Positions 20,420 through 30,784 of a stretch of 64,000 nt of DNA are shown piece by piece. Position 1 is the first letter of the stretch. Each line of letters starts with the position of its first letter. The translations under genes were made by a program, and so were the position numbers. A model generated the notes under the pieces. That model saw only the letters and a list, made by a program, of their open reading frames with translations. It had not been told where the DNA came from and did not search any database. Location of the stretch: contig JACWAF010000035.1 in the NCBI GenBank assembly GCA_014874185.1, positions 1 through 64,000 of the forward strand, in the 5' to 3' direction. This DNA is from Nitrospirota bacterium. Lineage in GTDB: Bacteria; Nitrospirota; Thermodesulfovibrionia; Thermodesulfovibrionales; JdFR-88.

Positions 20420-20860
20420 ATGCCGAGTTTTGTGATAACTGAAAAGTGCGATGGCTGCAAGGCCCAGGACAAGACGGCCTGCCAGTACATCTGCCCCAAC
20501 GACCTCATGACCCTTAACAGGGACCTGATGAAGGCTTACAATCAGGAACCCGACCAGTGCTGGGAGTGCTACAACTGCGTGAAGATTTGCCCCCAGCAGG
20601 CCATCGAAGTCAGGGGTTATGCGGATTTCGTGCCGCTTGGCGGAAGCGTTATCCCGATGAGGGGTTCCGATTCCATAATGTGGACCGTGAAGTTCCGCAA
20701 CGGGAAACTGAAGAGGTTCAAGTTCCCCATCAGGACGACCGCGGAGGGCTCGGTTGACCCGTACAAGGGCCTGCCCGAGGCAAATCTCGATAACCTGAAG
20801 AAGCCCGGTTACTTTACCCACCAGGGCGCGGGCAAGGCTCTGCCCTCTATAAAGAAGTAG
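20420..20860 (+). CDS. aprB: Adenylylsulfate reductase beta subunit
   Basis: CDGCKAQDKTACQYICPNDLM and CWECYNCVKICPQQAIEVRGYADF two 4Fe-4S motifs. Confidence 0.96.
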   Translation: MPSFVITEKCDGCKAQDKTACQYICPNDLMTLNRDLMKAYNQEPDQCWECYNCVKICPQQAIEVRGYADFVPLGGSVIPMRGSDSIMWTVKFRNGKLKRFKFPIRTTAEGSVDPYKGLPEANLDNLKKPGYFTHQGAGKALPSIKK

Positions 20861-20879
20861 GAAAGGAGGCCTAATAACA

Positions 20880-22835
20880 ATGGAAAAAGAAACCTGCACG
20901 TTTTCATATTGCAAGAGGCCCGAGGTCGTAACGATCGAGAGCGACATCCTGATCGTGGGCGGCGGCATGAGCGCCTGCGGCGCGGCTTTCGAGGCCGTCA
21001 GATGGGCACAGGCCACCGAGAAGGCCGGCAAGAAGATAAAGATAACCCTCGTTGACAAGGCGGCAATGGACCGCTCCGGCGCCGTCGCGATGGGCCTTTC
21101 GGCCATCAACACCTACATGGGCGAGAACGACCCGGCCGACTACGTCCGCTACGTCCGCGGCGACCTGATGGGCATCATCAGGGAAGACATCGTATATGAC
21201 CTCGGAAGGCACGTGGACGACTCCGTCCAGCTCTTCGAGGAGTGGGGCCTGCCGGTCTGGAAGAAAGACGAGGCCGGCCATACCCTGGACGGCGCGGCTG
21301 GCGGCGCGAAGCTTAAGGACGGCGGCAAGCCCGTGCGCTCCGGCAAATGGCAGATAATGATAAACGGCGAGTCCTACAAGGTCATCGTGGCCGAGGCCGC
21401 GAAGAAGGCCCTCGGGCTCGAGAACATCTATGAAAGGGTGTTCATAACCAAGTTCCTCCTCGACGAGAAGGAAGACAACAGGATCGCAGGCGCCATCGGT
21501 TTCAGCGTCCGCGAGAACAAGGTCTACCTCTTCAAGGCCAACGCCATCCTCTCCGGCTGCGGCGGAGCGGTCAACGTCTTCAGGCCGCGTTCCACCGCCG
21601 AGGGCCAGGGCCGCGCGTGGTATCCGGTATGGAACTCCGGCAGCGGCTACGCCACAGGCGCGATGGTCGGCGCAGAGATGACCATGATGGAGAACAGGTT
21701 CGTCCCGGCCAGGTTCAAGGACGGCTACGGCCCGGTCGGCGCATGGTTCCTCTTCTTCAAGGCCAAGGCCACCAACGCCATGGGCGAAGACTACTGCGCG
21801 GGCGAGAACTTCGAGGAGACCAAGAAGCTCTACAGCCCCTATGCCGAGAAGCTTGGCACCTGCATCCGCAACCACATGATGATGATGGACATGAAGAAGG
21901 GCAAAGGCCCCATCCTCATGAACACCGACAAGGCCATGGCAGAGCTTGCCAAGACCATGGACGCCAAGCAGATAAAGCACCTCGAGGCCGAGGCATGGGA
22001 AGACTTCCTTGACATGTGCATCGGCCAGGCGGGCGTCTGGGCCGGTATGGACATCGAGCCCGACAAGGCCCCGTCCGAGATCATGCCCACAGAGCCCTAC
22101 CTCCTGGGCTCCCACGCCGGCTGCGCGGGCTTCTGGGTAAGCGGCCCTGACGACCTGGGCGCTCCGGCCGACTGGAGCTGGGGTTACAACAGGATGAGCA
22201 CCGTGAAAGGCCTCTTTATGATGGGCGACATCTGCGGCGCCTCCGGCCACAAGTTCTCCTCCGGCTCCCACGCCGAGGGCAGGATAGCGGCCAAGGGCGC
22301 GCTGGCTTTCGTCCTGGACAACAAGGACTTCAAGCCGACTATCTCCAAGCCGGCCGACGAGATAACCGCGGAGATCTACCTGCCGTTCGAGCTGTACGAG
22401 AAATACAAGAACCACTCGACCGCGCCGGAAGTGAACCCCAATTACATAAAACCCAGAATGCTGCAGGCCAGGCTCCAGAAGATCGCCGACGAGTACTTCG
22501 GCGGCGTGTCCACCTGGTACATGACCTCCGCCACCCTGCTGGCCGAAGGTCTGAAGCAGCTTGCCATGCTGAAAGAGGACGCCGCGAAGACTGCCGCCAA
22601 GGACCTCCACGAGCTTCTCAGGGCATGGGAGAATTATCACAGGATCTGGGCCTTGGAGGCCCACGCCAGGCATATCCAGTTCCGCGAGGAGTCCAGGTAT
22701 CCCGGCTACTACTACAGGGGCGACTTCCTGCCGATAGACGACAAGAACTGGAAGTGTTTCGTGAATTCCAGGTTCGACCCGAAGACCGGCGACTGGAAGT
22801 GCTTCAAGAAGGATTACGTCCAGCTCGTTGACTAA
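20880..22835 (+). CDS. aprA: Adenylylsulfate reductase alpha subunit
   Basis: FAD site DILIVGGGMSACGAAFEAV, DRSGAVAMGLSAINTYMG; directly after aprB. Confidence 0.97.
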   Translation: MEKETCTFSYCKRPEVVTIESDILIVGGGMSACGAAFEAVRWAQATEKAGKKIKITLVDKAAMDRSGAVAMGLSAINTYMGENDPADYVRYVRGDLMGIIREDIVYDLGRHVDDSVQLFEEWGLPVWKKDEAGHTLDGAAGGAKLKDGGKPVRSGKWQIMINGESYKVIVAEAAKKALGLENIYERVFITKFLLDEKEDNRIAGAIGFSVRENKVYLFKANAILSGCGGAVNVFRPRSTAEGQGRAWYPVWNSGSGYATGAMVGAEMTMMENRFVPARFKDGYGPVGAWFLFFKAKATNAMGEDYCAGENFEETKKLYSPYAEKLGTCIRNHMMMMDMKKGKGPILMNTDKAMAELAKTMDAKQIKHLEAEAWEDFLDMCIGQAGVWAGMDIEPDKAPSEIMPTEPYLLGSHAGCAGFWVSGPDDLGAPADWSWGYNRMSTVKGLFMMGDICGASGHKFSSGSHAEGRIAAKGALAFVLDNKDFKPTISKPADEITAEIYLPFELYEKYKNHSTAPEVNPNYIKPRMLQARLQKIADEYFGGVSTWYMTSATLLAEGLKQLAMLKEDAAKTAAKDLHELLRAWENYHRIWALEAHARHIQFREESRYPGYYYRGDFLPIDDKNWKCFVNSRFDPKTGDWKCFKKDYVQLVD

Positions 22836-22873
22836 TTAGCCTTCGAGACGGACTGTACAAGCTGTAGACATGC

Positions 22874-22903
22874 GGGGGGCGTGCTGAACGCCCCCCTTTT
22901 TTT
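22874..22903 (+). terminator. Rho-independent terminator after aprA
   Basis: GGGGGGCG-TGCTGAA-CGCCCCCC-TTTTTTT. Confidence 0.9.
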
Positions 22904-22937
22904 GAGCGAGTGGGGTTAGTATAAAAAATAAAGAACT

Positions 22938-23060
22938 ACCTTTCTTTTTTGCAAAAAAGAAAGGTAGCCAAAGAAAAAACTCTTAGATTTTTCCGCTCCG
23001 TTTGGAGCGGAAAAATACAAAAGTTCTTTTTGGCTCTTTTTTCTTACAAGAAAAAGCAGC
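22938..23060. repeat. Dispersed palindromic intergenic repeat, family B
   Basis: CTTTCTTTTTTGCAAAAAAGAAAGGTAGCCAAAGAA ... TTCTTTTTGGCTCTTTTTTCTTACAAGAAAAAG; related copies near 8505, 53975 and 58015. Confidence 0.6.
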
Positions 23061-23270
23061 GCATTTTTTGCAGTTTAAAGGGCGGAGCCCCTTATAAAAT
23101 TGCTTATTAGCTCTAGTTATAAACTTTATAAGGTTATAAGAGAAAGAAATTTCCTTTCGGACACTGATTTGGGTTATTATTCTCATTGATTTCGCGCCGC
23201 CCCTTTTGAAGAGGGGGGTTTAAATAGATTGGGAAATCCTGATTTCAAGCCTTTTAAAGGAGGCATTTAA

Positions 23271-24530
23271 ATGGCTGAGGAAAGCATCTTGGTAATAGGC
23301 GGCGGCATCAGCGGCCTGACCGTGGCCCTGGAAGCGGCCGAGGCCGGGCACGATGTTACCATTGTGGAGCGAAACCCATACCTGGGCGGGCGGGTGGCCC
23401 AGTTGAACAAGTATTTCCCCAAGCTCTGTCCTCCTCTCTGCGGACTGGAGATAAACTACCGCAGGGTGAAGGAGAACGGCCGGGCGAAGTTCTACACCAT
23501 GAGCGAGGTCGAGAAGGTGTCCGCGAAGGACGGCGGCTTCGACGTGGGCATAAAGGTGAACCCCCGGTATATAAATGACAAGTGCGTTGCCTGCGACGCC
23601 TGCGCGCAGGCATGTCCCGCCGAGAGGTCAGACGACTTCAACTTCGGGATGTCGAAGACGAAGGCGGCCTATCTGCCGTTTGAGCAGGCATTCCCGCAGA
23701 GGTATGTGATAGACGGGAAGGCCTGCAAGGGCGACTGCGGCAAGGCCTGCGAGGCGGCCTGCAAGTACGGCGCGGTGGATTTGGCGATGAAGCCGGAGAC
23801 GGTGAACGTGAAGGCCGCGGCGATAGTGGTTGCCACCGGCTGGAACCCTTATGAGATAGCCAAAGCGGACAACCTGGGGTTCGGCAAGGTAAAGAACGTT
23901 ATAAACAACGTGATGATGGAGAGGATTGCTGCCCCGAACGGCCCCACGGAGGGCAGGATACTCCGCCCCTCGGACGGCAAGGAGGCCAGGAAGGTGGCCT
24001 TCGTGCAGTGCGCGGGCTCCAGGGACGAGAACCATCTCCCCTACTGCTCGTACATATGCTGCATGGCCAGCCTGAAGCAGGTCACTTACTTGAAAGAGCA
24101 GTATCCGGACTCGACTGCCACTGTTTTCTATATAGATATCCGCACCCCGGGCAGATATGAGAAGTTCTACTGGAAGGTGCGCGACATGGAAGGCGTGACG
24201 CTCACCAAGGGCAAGGTGGCGAAGGTGGAGCAGGCCGCGGGCGACGACGTTACGGTCACACTGGAAGACGTGCTCAGCGGCAAGAAGGTGCAGGAGACCT
24301 TCGACATGGTAGTGCTGGCCAGCGGGATGGAGAGCGCACTCCGGGAGAAACCCCTGCAGCTTGGAATAAAGTACACGGGCGAGGGGCTTATAATACCAGG
24401 CTCCCTTGTGCCGGGCATATATGCCGTAGGCTCCGCGAAGAGCCCCGTCGATGTCACGAAGAGCGTGCAGGAGGCGACGGGGGCCGCCTTGAAGGCGATA
24501 TACAGCCTCGCGGCAGGAGGTAGGAGATAA
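23271..24530 (+). CDS. qmoA: Quinone-interacting membrane-bound oxidoreductase subunit A (HdrA-like)
   Basis: HdrA-like FAD protein (LVIGGGISGLTVALEAAEAGHDVTIVERNPYLGGRVAQLNKYFPKLCPPLCGLEINYRR) in apr-qmo context. Confidence 0.95.
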   Translation: MAEESILVIGGGISGLTVALEAAEAGHDVTIVERNPYLGGRVAQLNKYFPKLCPPLCGLEINYRRVKENGRAKFYTMSEVEKVSAKDGGFDVGIKVNPRYINDKCVACDACAQACPAERSDDFNFGMSKTKAAYLPFEQAFPQRYVIDGKACKGDCGKACEAACKYGAVDLAMKPETVNVKAAAIVVATGWNPYEIAKADNLGFGKVKNVINNVMMERIAAPNGPTEGRILRPSDGKEARKVAFVQCAGSRDENHLPYCSYICCMASLKQVTYLKEQYPDSTATVFYIDIRTPGRYEKFYWKVRDMEGVTLTKGKVAKVEQAAGDDVTVTLEDVLSGKKVQETFDMVVLASGMESALREKPLQLGIKYTGEGLIIPGSLVPGIYAVGSAKSPVDVTKSVQEATGAALKAIYSLAAGGRR

Positions 24531-26758
24531 TGGAAAAGAAATACGCGGTATACGTGTGCAAGGGCTGCGGGATCGCGGAATCAGTCGATGCCGACAAGGT
24601 CATAGCGGCCGCTTCCAGCCATACGAAAGTCCCTAAAGACAAGTTCAAGAGCCACGACATCCTCTGCGGCCCCGAGGGCGTGGCTATGATAAAGGCCGAT
24701 ATGGCGGGCGAGGGCGTGAACGCCATAACTATCGCCGCCTGCTCCTGGAGGACCAAGAGCGACGAATTCAATTTCCCGGGATGCGTGGTGAGCAGGGCCA
24801 ACATCAGGGAGCTTGTGGCCTGGAGCCAGCCCCCGCAGACGGAAGAGACCCAGGCCCTTGCGGCGGACTATTTGATAATGGGCATAGTGCGCACGCAGAA
24901 GGCCGAGCTGCCCGAGCCGGGAATCCTTCCGGACCTGAACGACACCATAATGGTAATAGGCGGCGGGGTGACCGGGCTCACGGCCGCGCTTGAGGCCGCG
25001 AAGGCGGGCTACGATGTTGCCCTGGTTGAGAAAGAGGCCGAGCTTGGCGGCTGGGCCGCGAAGCTATACAAGGAGGCCCCCGGCCAGTACCCTTATGAAA
25101 AGCTGAACGAGCCCACCGTCTTCGCCAAGATAAAAGAGGCCGAGGCGAACCCGAAGATAAAGATATTTAAATCCACCAGCGTGGAAAAGACTGACGGCCA
25201 GCCGGGCCTTTACGATGTGACCCTTGCCTCAAACGGCAATACCGAGCAGATAAAGGCCGGCTCGATAGTGCTTGCCGCGGGCTGGAAGCCTTATGACGCG
25301 ACGAAGCTCTCCCATCTGGGTTACGGGCTGGCGAACGTGGTCACTAATGTTGAGTTCGAGGAGATAGCCAAAAAGGGCAAGATAACCAGGGCTGACGGGA
25401 AGCCCGCCAGGAAGGTGGCCTTCATACAGTGCGCGGGCTCCAGGGACGCGGAGCACCTGCCCTACTGCTCGCATTTCTGCTGCTCCACAAGCCTGAAGCA
25501 GGCCAGGTATGTGCGCGAGGCCAACGGCGATGCCATGGCCATGATCTTCTACAAGGACATCCGCACGCCCGGCCAGACGGAGCTTTTCTACAAGAACATG
25601 CAGAACGACCCCGGCGTAATGCTCACCAAGGCCGAGGTGAAGGGAGTTGCCGAAGAGGGCGGAAAGCTCTTCGTGCACGCAACGGACACCCTGCTTGGGA
25701 GCGCCATAAAGGTGGAGGCCGATATGGTGGTCCTCGCCACCGGAATCGTCCCGGCCACCGCCCCGTTCCAGACCTGGTGGGACGGTATGACAGAGGCCGG
25801 AAAGAAGGGCGACGCCGAGCGGAACAAATTCACCGAGGAAAACCCCAGGCCCGACGGCATCCTGAACCTGGGCTACAAGCAGGGGCCGGAGGTGCCCTCG
25901 CTGGAGGGCGGCTTCGGGTTTGTGGACTCGAACTTCCTCTGTTTCCAGTACGAGACCAGGAGGACTGGCATCTACGCCGCGGGCTGCGTGCGTCAGCCGA
26001 TGACTATCAACGAGGCCGCCGAAGACGCGACCGGCGCGGCCATGAAGGCCATCCAGGTGCTGGACCATATCGCCAAGGGCCAGGCCGTTCACCCAAGGGC
26101 GTGGGACCTCACATATCCAGACCCCATGATGACCCGCTGCACATCCTGCAAGCGCTGCACGGAGGAATGCCCGTTTGGCGCCATAGACGAGGACGCGAAG
26201 GGCACACCGTTCTACAAGATAAACCGCTGCCGCCGCTGCGGCACGTGCATGGGGGCCTGCCCCGAGAGGATAGTCAGCTTCAAGGACTACAACGTGGACA
26301 TGATAGGCTCCATGATAAAGTCGATGGAAGTGCCCGAAGAGGGCCTGAGGGTAATCTGCCTGGCCTGCGAGAACGACGCCTACCCGGCGCTGGACACCGT
26401 GGGGGTGCGGAAGAAGCTTAAGCTGAACCCGGCGGTGAGGTTCATCCCGGTGAGGTGCCTGGGCTCCACGAACCTGGTGTGGGTGGCCGACGCGTTCTCC
26501 CGTGGTGTGGACGGCCTGCTGCTGCTGGGCTGCAAATTCGGCGAGGACTACCAGTGCCACTTCATAAAGGGCAGCGAGCTTGCCAGCTACCGTTTCAGCA
26601 AGGTTCAGGAGACCCTGGACAGGCTGCAACTCGAGGCCGAGCGCTGCCAGATGATGCAGGTGGGGATAGATGATTACTCTAAGCTGCCCGACATAATCGA
26701 GGCCTTCGTCAAGAAGATAGAGGACGATTTGGGCCCGAACCCGTTCAAGGGCTTCTAA
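24530..26758 (+). CDS. qmoB: Quinone-interacting membrane-bound oxidoreductase subunit B (HdrA/MvhD-like)
   Basis: HdrA-like FAD domain, two 4Fe-4S motifs (CTSCKRCTEECPFGAI, CRRCGTCMGACPERI), C-terminal MvhD-like domain. Confidence 0.95.
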   Translation: MEKKYAVYVCKGCGIAESVDADKVIAAASSHTKVPKDKFKSHDILCGPEGVAMIKADMAGEGVNAITIAACSWRTKSDEFNFPGCVVSRANIRELVAWSQPPQTEETQALAADYLIMGIVRTQKAELPEPGILPDLNDTIMVIGGGVTGLTAALEAAKAGYDVALVEKEAELGGWAAKLYKEAPGQYPYEKLNEPTVFAKIKEAEANPKIKIFKSTSVEKTDGQPGLYDVTLASNGNTEQIKAGSIVLAAGWKPYDATKLSHLGYGLANVVTNVEFEEIAKKGKITRADGKPARKVAFIQCAGSRDAEHLPYCSHFCCSTSLKQARYVREANGDAMAMIFYKDIRTPGQTELFYKNMQNDPGVMLTKAEVKGVAEEGGKLFVHATDTLLGSAIKVEADMVVLATGIVPATAPFQTWWDGMTEAGKKGDAERNKFTEENPRPDGILNLGYKQGPEVPSLEGGFGFVDSNFLCFQYETRRTGIYAAGCVRQPMTINEAAEDATGAAMKAIQVLDHIAKGQAVHPRAWDLTYPDPMMTRCTSCKRCTEECPFGAIDEDAKGTPFYKINRCRRCGTCMGACPERIVSFKDYNVDMIGSMIKSMEVPEEGLRVICLACENDAYPALDTVGVRKKLKLNPAVRFIPVRCLGSTNLVWVADAFSRGVDGLLLLGCKFGEDYQCHFIKGSELASYRFSKVQETLDRLQLEAERCQMMQVGIDDYSKLPDIIEAFVKKIEDDLGPNPFKGF

Positions 26759-26773
26759 GGAGGAGGAAGATAA

Positions 26774-27937
26774 ATGAGCGAGAAGGTTTTAAGTCCTGAC
26801 CTTGGGTTTGTAAAAGACGTTATGAAGTCGGGCGGCGAGTCGCTGAAGAAATGCTACCAGTGCGCCACCTGCTCGGTGGTCTGCAACGTGACGCCGGAGG
26901 ACAACCCCTTCCCGAGGAAGGAGATGATACAGGCGCAGTGGGGGCTGAAGGACCAGCTCTTCGGGAACCCCGACATATGGCTCTGCCACCAGTGCAGCGA
27001 TTGCACGGCCTATTGTCCCAGGGGGGCCAAACCGGGCGAGGTGCTGAACGCCATACGGAAGCTCTCGATAAGGAAGTACTCCAAGCCAGGATTCCTGGCG
27101 GCCATGGCGGGCGACCCCAGGTTCCTGATATTCCTGCTGGCGGTGCCGATAGTGATACTGCTGGCCATCCTGGGTTCGCTGGGTCATCTCTCCAACATCC
27201 CCAGGGGAGAAAACGGAGAGATCGTCTACGCGCGCTGGATGCCGGTGCCGTTCATAGATATGACGTTCGGGGCCGCGGCGGCATTTGCCGTGCTGGTCTT
27301 CGTCTTTGGGATAGTGAGCTACTGGAAGGACCTGGTCAGGAACGTGGACACCCGGAGGATAAACCCCTCCAATGAGATCGGATTGGGCCTTGGAGCCGCC
27401 ATAAAGGACATTTTCGCGCACAGGAAATTCCAGAACTGCAATGAGACAAAGGCCCGCGGCACAAGCCACATGTTCGTGTTCTACGCCTTCATAGGGCTTG
27501 CCATTACGACCACCTGGGCCATCTTCTACCTGTATGGGCACGAGTTCCTGGGCATCCAGAAATTCGCCATCTTCAACTTCGGCGAATCGCCCTATCCGCT
27601 TTCAGACCCCATGAAATGGCTTGCCAACATAAGCGCCATTGCCCTTATCGTGGGCATACTGATGGTTATATCCAACCGGATAAAGAACAAGGAGAAGCTG
27701 GGCGGGGGCTCTTATTACGACTGGCTTTTGATACTGGTAATAGCCGGTATAGCCCTTACCGGGCTCCTTTCGGAGTTGTTCAGGCTTGGCAATATGGCCG
27801 GGGTTGCCTATCCCACTTATTTCACGCACCTCGTGCTTATATTTTTCCTGTTCGCTTACGCGCCGTTTTCCAAGATGGCGCACATGGTATACAGGGGGAC
27901 GGCCATGGTGTTTGGGAAGATTACGGGCAGGGCATAG
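26774..27937 (+). CDS. qmoC: Quinone-interacting membrane-bound oxidoreductase subunit C
   Basis: HdrC-like CYQCATCSVVCNV and CHQCSDCTAYCPRGAKPGEV, then a multi-TM NarI-like domain. Confidence 0.95.
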   Translation: MSEKVLSPDLGFVKDVMKSGGESLKKCYQCATCSVVCNVTPEDNPFPRKEMIQAQWGLKDQLFGNPDIWLCHQCSDCTAYCPRGAKPGEVLNAIRKLSIRKYSKPGFLAAMAGDPRFLIFLLAVPIVILLAILGSLGHLSNIPRGENGEIVYARWMPVPFIDMTFGAAAAFAVLVFVFGIVSYWKDLVRNVDTRRINPSNEIGLGLGAAIKDIFAHRKFQNCNETKARGTSHMFVFYAFIGLAITTTWAIFYLYGHEFLGIQKFAIFNFGESPYPLSDPMKWLANISAIALIVGILMVISNRIKNKEKLGGGSYYDWLLILVIAGIALTGLLSELFRLGNMAGVAYPTYFTHLVLIFFLFAYAPFSKMAHMVYRGTAMVFGKITGRA

Positions 27938-28092
27938 GGATAAAAAAACGGGATGCTGCGGCCTGGAAAGGAAAATAAAAATAGCCGCAAAAAATCCTTG
28001 CTTATATATAATATGGAACTTCCGCGCCCTGGCGGGCGCGGGGCGAAACGGTTTTTAAAGGCTGTTAAAACTTATACGGAGGAGGTTTTTTG

Positions 28093-30174
28093 ATGAGCGG
28101 TATCATCGTGTTCGCATTGTTGTGCGGTGCCGCGGGGGTTGCCTACGCCCTTATAACGGCGGCGTGGGTCAGCAAACAGGATGCCGGAACCGAGCGCATG
28201 CAGGCCATTTCCGGCGCTGTCAAGGAAGGCGCAATAGCATTTCTTACCCGCGAGTACAAGACAGTCGCAATGGTCGCAGTCGTATTATTCGTTATCCTTT
28301 TTGCGGTACCGAATCTTGGTATGTGGACGGCAATCGGATTTGCCATCGGCGCGATAGGCTCGGCCCTGGCCGGCTATATCGGCATGATGGTCTCGGTGCG
28401 CGCCAATGTGCGCACGGCGCAGGCCGCATCGAAAGGCCTGCAGAAGGCGCTCACTCTTTCATTTAAGGGCGGTTCCGTTACCGGCCTCATGGTCGTGGGT
28501 CTTGCCATCATAGCCCTCACGGGCTATTTCACAATTGTCAGGGGCATAGTGGGCGAGAGCAGCGCCCTCCATGCGCTCATTGGCCTTGGCTTCGGCTGCT
28601 CCCTGATGAGCGTCTTCGCCCGTATCGCGGGCGGCATCTACACGAAGGCCGCCGACGTAGGCGCGGACCTCGTGGGCAAGGTTGAGGCGGGCATACCCGA
28701 GGACGACCCGAGGAACCCCGCCGTTATCGCGGACAACGTTGGCGACAACGTTGGCGACTGCGCCGGAATGGCCGCGGACCTGTACGAGACCTACACGGTC
28801 ACCCTGGTTGCGGCGATGCTTCTGGCCAAGTCCGTCTTCGGCGCGGACAGCCCCTGGGTGGAGTTCCCGCTCCTTCTGGGCGGTGTTTCGATTATCGCCT
28901 CCGTCATCGGCACGTTCTTCGTCCGCCTCGGCGCGAAGCAGTATATAATGGGTGCTCTTTACAAAGGTCTGGCTGTCTCGGGCATACTGGCCGCAATAGC
29001 CTTCTACTTCGTGTCCGGCTGGTTCCTGAACCAGGTTCCCGCTGACCAGCAGATTTTCTCCCAGGCGGGTGTCTTCGGCATCGCCCTTGTCGGCCTTATA
29101 CTGACCGGGCTTATCGTCTGGATCACTGAGTACTATACCGCCAAGGAATACAGGCCGGTGAAAGCGATTGCCCAGGCCAGCCTTACCGGCCATGGCACAA
29201 ACGTGATCGCGGGCCTTGCCATGAGCATGGAGTCTACTGCCCTTCCCGCGCTGGTCATAGTCGGCGCAATCCTTAGCGCGTACGGCTTGGGCGGCGGCTT
29301 CGCTGGTAACACCGGCAACGGTCTCTTCGCCATAGCCCTTGCCGCGGTTGCGATGCTTTCAATGACCGGCATAGTTGTAGCCATCGACTCTTACGGCCCG
29401 ATCACGGACAACGCGGGCGGTATCGCCGAGATGGCGGAACTTCCCTCCTCGGTCAGGGACATCACGGACCCGCTGGATGCGGTTGGCAACACCACAAAGG
29501 CTGTTACAAAGGGTTATGCCATCGGCTCCGCCGCGCTTGCGGCCCTGGTTCTCTTCGCGGAGTACTCCAGAGAGCTCGCAACGAAGATGACAGATGTGAA
29601 TTTCCGGCTCTCGGATCCCTTGGTTATAGCGGGCCTCTTCATCGGCGGCCTCATCCCGTACTATTATGGCGGCAGGCTTATGCTTGCGGTCGGCAGGGCG
29701 GCGGGCGGCGTTGTTATTGAAGTGCGCAGACAGTTCCGCGAGATCAAGGGGATCATGGAAGGCACGGGCAAACCCGAATACGGGAAGTGCGTTGACATAG
29801 TTACAAAATCGGCGATAAGGGAGATGATGCTGCCAGCCCTTATCCCGGTTGTGGCCCCCGTGCTCGTGGGTTTCATACTCGGGCCCAAGGCCCTGGGCGG
29901 CCTCCTCATCGGAACCATTCTTACGGGTCTCTTCCAGGCCATCGCCATGACTTCCGGCGGCGGCGCCTGGGACAACGCCAAGAAATCTTTCGAAGATGGA
30001 GTTACCGACGACAAAGGTGTTGTGCATAAGAAGGGAAGCGAGGGGCACAAGGCCTCCGTCACCGGCGACACGGTCGGCGACCCTTACAAGGACACCGCAG
30101 GCCCGGCCATCAACCCGATGATCAAGGTCATAAACATCGTGGCGCTCCTCATAGTGCCGCTTTTAGCTAAATAA
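28093..30174 (+). CDS. hppA: Membrane-bound H+/Na+-translocating pyrophosphatase
   Basis: [46 protein letters not shown] and [22 protein letters not shown]. Confidence 0.97.
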   Translation: MSGIIVFALLCGAAGVAYALITAAWVSKQDAGTERMQAISGAVKEGAIAFLTREYKTVAMVAVVLFVILFAVPNLGMWTAIGFAIGAIGSALAGYIGMMVSVRANVRTAQAASKGLQKALTLSFKGGSVTGLMVVGLAIIALTGYFTIVRGIVGESSALHALIGLGFGCSLMSVFARIAGGIYTKAADVGADLVGKVEAGIPEDDPRNPAVIADNVGDNVGDCAGMAADLYETYTVTLVAAMLLAKSVFGADSPWVEFPLLLGGVSIIASVIGTFFVRLGAKQYIMGALYKGLAVSGILAAIAFYFVSGWFLNQVPADQQIFSQAGVFGIALVGLILTGLIVWITEYYTAKEYRPVKAIAQASLTGHGTNVIAGLAMSMESTALPALVIVGAILSAYGLGGGFAGNTGNGLFAIALAAVAMLSMTGIVVAIDSYGPITDNAGGIAEMAELPSSVRDITDPLDAVGNTTKAVTKGYAIGSAALAALVLFAEYSRELATKMTDVNFRLSDPLVIAGLFIGGLIPYYYGGRLMLAVGRAAGGVVIEVRRQFREIKGIMEGTGKPEYGKCVDIVTKSAIREMMLPALIPVVAPVLVGFILGPKALGGLLIGTILTGLFQAIAMTSGGGAWDNAKKSFEDGVTDDKGVVHKKGSEGHKASVTGDTVGDPYKDTAGPAINPMIKVINIVALLIVPLLAK

Positions 30175-30190
30175 TCATAAGCAGGACAAA

Positions 30191-30222
30191 GGCCGTCCGG
30201 TCCCACGGACGGCCTTTTTTTT
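30191..30222 (+). terminator. Rho-independent terminator after hppA
   Basis: GGCCGTCCG-GTCCCA-CGGACGGCC-TTTTTTTT. Confidence 0.93.
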
Positions 30223-30300
30223 ATTGATGCCCCCTACTTACCCTTTTTGAAGAAATATGTTATTTTTATATATAGAGCTTTGCCAAGGAGGATACTCAAA

Positions 30301-30504
30301 ATGTTCGATGGCATATTTCAGCCGATGCACCTGCTGATCATCCTTTTCATAGTGCTTCTGCTGTTCGGCCCCGGAAAGCTTCCGGAGCTTGGGGCGGGAC
30401 TTGGAAAGGGGATCAAGGAATTCAAGAAGGCGCTGTCCCAGGACAAGTATATTGAAGCCGAAAAGGTGAAAGAGGGAGAGGGAGAATCCGGGAAGAAGGC
30501 CTGA
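30301..30504 (+). CDS. tatA: Sec-independent translocase TatA/E
   Basis: [45 protein letters not shown]. Confidence 0.92.
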   Translation: MFDGIFQPMHLLIILFIVLLLFGPGKLPELGAGLGKGIKEFKKALSQDKYIEAEKVKEGEGESGKKA

Positions 30505-30545
30505 TAAGCCTTTTCAGATAAATTCTATTCAAGGACTCTTACAAA

Positions 30546-30575
30546 AAGCCCCGCCAGGGACTCCCGGCGGGGCTT
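30546..30575 (+). terminator. Strong hairpin after tatA (terminator-like, weak U tract)
   Basis: AAGCCCCGCC-AGGGACTCCC-GGCGGGGCTT. Confidence 0.6.
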
Positions 30576-30784
30576 ATCTAATTAAAGGCGGGCTCAAGGG
30601 GCCGTCATTTCTCAAGCCGGGCCGGACTTGGTTTCATCTATGAAAAATAGGGGAATTTTTGCCGCAGGCCCCCGTTCGATCAACGCCCCCCGGCATTGTC
30701 AAAGGGAATAAAAACCGGATATTTGTGATAGCATTTTTATTAGACGATGGATTTATTGCTGGTAAAAAGAAAGAGTCAAAGCAG

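Noticed and set aside
20904-22673. 589-aa minus-strand ORF antisense to aprA
   Set aside because: Shadow ORF produced by GC-rich codon usage; no recognisable domain, and the + strand encodes clear AprA.
25229-26629. 466-aa minus-strand ORF antisense to qmoB
   Set aside because: Shadow ORF; QmoB motifs on the + strand explain the sequence.
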